Below, in pieces: positions 6,074 to 8,162 of a stretch of 8,162 bases of DNA; position 1 is the stretch's first letter; each line of letters opens with the position of its first letter. The stretch spans positions 1 to 8,162 of the forward strand of contig CAIUEQ010000158.1 of NCBI GenBank assembly GCA_903898215.1, in the 5' to 3' direction. Made by a program: the position numbers and the translations under genes. Below the pieces are notes generated by a model. That model was not told the DNA's origin and searched no databases. It worked only from the letters and a program-made list of their open reading frames with translations. The stretch comes from an uncultured Bacteroidota bacterium. Its GTDB lineage: Bacteria > Bacteroidota > Bacteroidia > UKL13-3.

Positions 6074-6096
6074 ATTAGAAAACAATTTTAATAGTT

Positions 6097-6765
6097 ATGG
6101 AAAAGAAAAATAATTCTCATTTCATTAATTGGATGTATTGGCTTACTAGAATAGGGATATTAGCTCATATATTTTTCCTAGTAACTGCAACTGGAAGTTT
6201 GTATTCTGATTATCCAACCCCAAAAAATTCTGCATTTCTAGTGTATGGTGAATTCCGTTTGATGAAAGTACAATCAAGTGATAAAAATTACAGGCTTCCT
6301 GATTCTGTTTTTCAAAAAAAAGATAGTAGCATTAATATTCTTACTCATCCTAAGGATAAGGTCCAACAAGGTTTGGTATTATATAAAGAAAAACCAACTA
6401 GTTATCTGCCCTATTTAATTACAACTATTGATATATTAGGCTGGTGGATATGGTTATTGTTTACATTTCTTATTATGAAAATATTTTCGTCTTTAAAAAA
6501 GAAAATTATTTTTGACCTTAAAAATATAAATAGAATTAGGTGGATAGCATTAGTTATTGGAATAGCTCCTGCTTTAAAATTAATCAATTATTTTTTGTTC
6601 GCTAACTTATTGCATGAGATTTTACTAACTCCAGGTTATTATGTTGCCTATAATTTTGATTACGAAGTTTTATCTGGTGTACTTTATATGATTTTAATTT
6701 TAGGATTAGCCGAAATTTTCAAATACGGTTTCAATCTTCAACAAGAAAACGATTTAACTATTTAA
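6097..6765 (+). CDS. DUF2975 four-helix membrane protein
   Basis: The protein has 222 residues with four predicted membrane helices at about 12-34, 105-131, 147-170 and 190-209, and a polar extracytoplasmic loop of about 70 residues between helices 1 and 2. Family landmarks are IIFDLKNINRIRW (137-149) before helix 3 and the tail LAEIFKYGFNLQQENDLTI (204-222), the typical C-terminal signature of DUF2975. The function of the family is not established. It is nearly always encoded next to a small Cro/C1 HTH protein, as here: the stop at 6763-6765 is only 3 bp before the next ATG. I infer that the membrane protein may sense a signal and control, or be controlled by, the HTH protein. The ATG at 6097 follows the promoter directly, and no upstream in-frame start is sensible. 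Confidence 0.88.
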   Translation: MEKKNNSHFINWMYWLTRIGILAHIFFLVTATGSLYSDYPTPKNSAFLVYGEFRLMKVQSSDKNYRLPDSVFQKKDSSINILTHPKDKVQQGLVLYKEKPTSYLPYLITTIDILGWWIWLLFTFLIMKIFSSLKKKIIFDLKNINRIRWIALVIGIAPALKLINYFLFANLLHEILLTPGYYVAYNFDYEVLSGVLYMILILGLAEIFKYGFNLQQENDLTI

Positions 6766-6768
6766 GCT

Positions 6769-6981
6769 ATGCCAATAATTGTAAATTTAGATGTGATGAT
6801 GGCTAAACGAAAAATGAGTTTAAATGAGCTATCAGAAAAAGTTGATATCACTTTATCAAACCTTTCAATTTTAAAAACAGGGAAAGCAAAGGCTGTTCGT
6901 TTCAGTACACTCGAAGCTATTTGCAAAGCTTTAGATTGCCAACCAGCTGATATTTTAGAATATGTAAAGAAGGGTAAATAA
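6769..6981 (+). CDS. Small Cro/C1-type (XRE, YozG-like) HTH transcriptional regulator
   Basis: The 70 residues are essentially one helix-turn-helix domain: MSLNELSEKVDITLSNLSIL (16-35) forms the helices around the turn, KTGKAKAVRFSTLEAICKAL (36-55) follows, and DCQPADILEYV (56-66) is the typical last helix. There is no sensory or oligomerisation domain, consistent with the short regulators that accompany DUF2975 proteins. It starts 3 bp after the DUF2975 stop and is surely co-transcribed. The probable target is its own promoter, which holds three phased repeats at 6002-6064. The gene ends 18 bp from the convergent barrel gene, with no visible terminator between. Confidence 0.92.
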   Translation: MPIIVNLDVMMAKRKMSLNELSEKVDITLSNLSILKTGKAKAVRFSTLEAICKALDCQPADILEYVKKGK

Positions 6982-6999
6982 AAAAAAATGTCGGAATAA

Positions 7000-7746
7000 T
7001 TAATGAGCAAACTCATACACTAATCCGGTGTTCACCGAAAAATAATAGGGATAAACACTTATCGCGCTCGAAGAAACTGAAATTGGATAATAACCCAAAA
7101 CGGGTTGAACCATTAAAGTAAGTGTCTTATCAATTTTATAATCAACACGAGCTCCTAAAATAATATTTAAAGCAAGTGCACGACCATTATATCCTGTTGA
7201 ATCAAAATTGAATTTATTTTTACCGTCTAGATCAAAATCAAGATTTGCAGTCATTTGATGTTTGAGCAAAACATTTAAAGCAACTCCTCCTGTTAACGAA
7301 AAATTAAATTTATAATCTCCACTTCTTCCAACATGATAATTAAATAATAAAGGAACATTTAAATATTGATAGCGATAATCATAAGTAATGTTTCGTGAAA
7401 CATTGGTAAGCTCTAATAATTTTCCTGAACCAATTCCGGGATAAATATTATCGTTTAATTTAATATCACTTTGAATATTTTGAGATCCAACATCCGAATA
7501 TCCTAATCCGGTTTGTACAGCCCATTTTTGACCTAACGATAAATTGAACCAAATGGAAGGACATACAATATTAAATCGGTAGCTCTCTTGTGTAATGCTT
7601 TTTAAACTTGAATTCGAAGATGGTGTATTGTAAGAATTACAAAATGTAGGATTAATTGAAGCACCTATACTCCACTTTGATTTGCTTTGCGAAAATGTAT
7701 TTATACTTAAAAAGAGAAAAATTAAGGTGATAAAATTATTTTTCAT
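7000..7746 (-). CDS. Outer-membrane beta-barrel protein (PorT/OMP_b-brl-like, 248 aa)
   Basis: From the ATG at 7746 the protein starts MKNNFITLIFLFLSINTFSQ, an ideal signal peptide cleaved before Q20. The rest alternates polar and hydrophobic residues in many short strands, for example WSIGASINPTF, WFNLSLGQKWAVQTGLGYS, YQYLNVPLLFNYHVG, FSLTGGVALNVLL, LALNIILGARVDYKI and YYFSVNTGLVYEF. This is typical of the 8- to 10-strand outer-membrane barrels of Bacteroidota. 'YLNVPLLFNY' is a frequent family motif. Specific substrate or role is unknown. A longer GTG-start reading frame (from 7791) exists, but it would spoil the signal peptide and would include the TACCTTTG promoter element. I therefore prefer 7746. 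It is 49 bp downstream of the PorV-like fragment, on the same strand. Confidence 0.85.
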   Translation of the reverse strand: MKNNFITLIFLFLSINTFSQSKSKWSIGASINPTFCNSYNTPSSNSSLKSITQESYRFNIVCPSIWFNLSLGQKWAVQTGLGYSDVGSQNIQSDIKLNDNIYPGIGSGKLLELTNVSRNITYDYRYQYLNVPLLFNYHVGRSGDYKFNFSLTGGVALNVLLKHQMTANLDFDLDGKNKFNFDSTGYNGRALALNIILGARVDYKIDKTLTLMVQPVLGYYPISVSSSAISVYPYYFSVNTGLVYEFAH

Positions 7747-7762
7747 TATGAAATATTTTAAG

Positions 7763-7770
7763 CAAAGGTA
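7763..7770 (-). promoter_or_regulatory. -7 promoter element of the outer-membrane barrel gene
   Basis: The minus strand reads TACCTTTG (7770-7763), a perfect TAnnTTTG, 16 bp before the chosen ATG at 7746. No TTG at the expected -33 spacing is seen (a TTTG at 7780-7777 is too close), so strength is uncertain. Confidence 0.5.
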
Positions 7771-7795
7771 ATGGCTCAAATTATAAATCACATCA

Positions 7796-8092
7796 TTATC
7801 TGCGATTAATCGAGAGTCGTGCAGAAATAATATTTGAATACGGCATTGTGCTCACACTTCCAGGATTAGCAAGAGCGTAATCAATACATAAATTATTTAA
7901 TTTTAAACCAATTCCAATTGTTGGAAGAAATGATGTTTTTGTAGTTCCATCAATTAGTAATTCTTTCTGAAAATTATTTATTCCACTTCTCAAAAAAACA
8001 ATATTTGAATACCCTAATTCAATTGCATACTTAGGATCAATGTTAAAATATTTACTGCTGATAAGTACATTCCGTTTTCCATGTTTATAAAC
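7796..8092 (-). CDS. C-terminal fragment of a PorV/UPF0164-like outer-membrane barrel, frame broken upstream
   Basis: This frame is open for 98 codons before its TAA at 7796-7798, but has no ATG start and is closed upstream by a TGA at 8095-8093. It reads as the last strands of a FadL-fold barrel: VYKHGKRNVLISSKYF, then YAIELGYSNIVFLRSGI, then IGIGLKLNNLCIDYALANPG and ISARLSINRR. The pattern of glycine-led strands followed by 'IDYA' resembles PorV/UPF0164 C-termini; in Bacteroidota such proteins include type IX secretion partners. Beyond 8092 other frames look protein-like (SDLYYYFGNQMSL in one frame, IDPGTLFRSI in another), so the real gene probably continues to the right edge, with one or two frameshifts. 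This could be a decaying gene or sequence error at a contig end. Confidence 0.6.
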   Translation of the reverse strand, partial: VYKHGKRNVLISSKYFNIDPKYAIELGYSNIVFLRSGINNFQKELLIDGTTKTSFLPTIGIGLKLNNLCIDYALANPGSVSTMPYSNIISARLSINRR

Positions 8093-8162
8093 TCATCTGA
8101 TTACCAAAGTAGTAATATAGATCTGAATAATGTACCAGGATCAATAAATATGGTTGATATAA

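Larger units (their letters stand above)
5971..6083. repeat. Separated 10-bp inverted repeat bracketing the operator-like repeats
   Basis: GTTTTCTAAT (5971-5980) and its exact reverse complement ATTAGAAAAC (6074-6083) flank the three 21-bp repeats with 93 bp between them. The right arm covers the expected transcription start of the DUF2975 operon. This could be two facing binding sites for one regulator, allowing looping. In AT-rich DNA a 10-bp match may be accidental. Confidence 0.35.

Noticed and set aside
6982..6999. Bidirectional terminator between the convergent HTH and barrel genes
   Set aside because: The 18-bp gap has an A-run but no inverted repeat.
6762..7016. Minus-strand open frame of 84 codons opposite the HTH gene
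   Set aside because: It is antisense to a clear HTH domain and overlaps the end of the barrel gene; there is no independent support.
7747..7791. Longer GTG-start version of the outer-membrane barrel gene
   Set aside because: It adds 15 residues before an ideal signal peptide and contains the TACCTTTG promoter element. The ATG at 7746 is preferred.

Overview
The window is strongly AT-rich and looks like a chromosomal piece of a member of the Bacteroidota, most likely a flavobacterium-like organism. Three things support this. The exported proteins have short signal peptides ending in an 'AQ' or 'SQ' cleavage site. Promoter-like sites follow the Bacteroidota pattern TTTG/TTG ... TAnnTTTG, and there are no clear Shine-Dalgarno sequences. 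The gene content also fits: a PolX fused to a PHP nuclease, a GT9 heptosyltransferase, MiaB beside a receiver-less sigma-54 activator, a DUF2975-HTH pair and small outer-membrane barrels.

Layout. Positions 1-5882 hold six genes all read leftward on the minus strand. In transcription order they are miaB (tRNA ms2i6A37 synthase), a sigma-54 enhancer-binding protein, a small secreted MORN-type repeat protein, a small secreted protein of unknown function (4-bp ATGA overlap with the previous gene), a PolX/PHP protein, and a GT9 heptosyltransferase that runs off the left edge. Gaps are 50-90 bp, so partial co-transcription is plausible. A TAnnTTTG site sits before miaB, and weaker sites may start transcription within the run. 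Positions 5883-6096 are a divergent control region. Rightward from it run two tightly linked genes, a four-helix DUF2975 membrane protein and a 70-residue Cro/C1-type HTH regulator. They meet, tail to tail with 18 bp between, a leftward outer-membrane beta-barrel gene (7000-7746). The right edge holds the C-terminal part of a PorV/UPF0164-like barrel whose frame is broken near 8093.

Most notable points. (1) The promoter of the DUF2975-HTH pair carries three direct repeats spaced exactly 21 bp apart (two helical turns), the last overlapping the -33 element. This is a strong candidate operator for the encoded HTH protein. (2) PolX has lost two of the three polymerase aspartates but keeps all the PHP metal ligands. 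(3) A 7-bp tandem repeat sits in frame inside polX and encodes a loop of about ten residues. (4) Other degenerate short-period repeats (8-bp AATAACNN, CTCTG-type, and 7-bp GAATTTG-type) lie in the gaps between genes. No tRNA, rRNA, CRISPR array, insertion sequence or convincing intrinsic terminator was seen.
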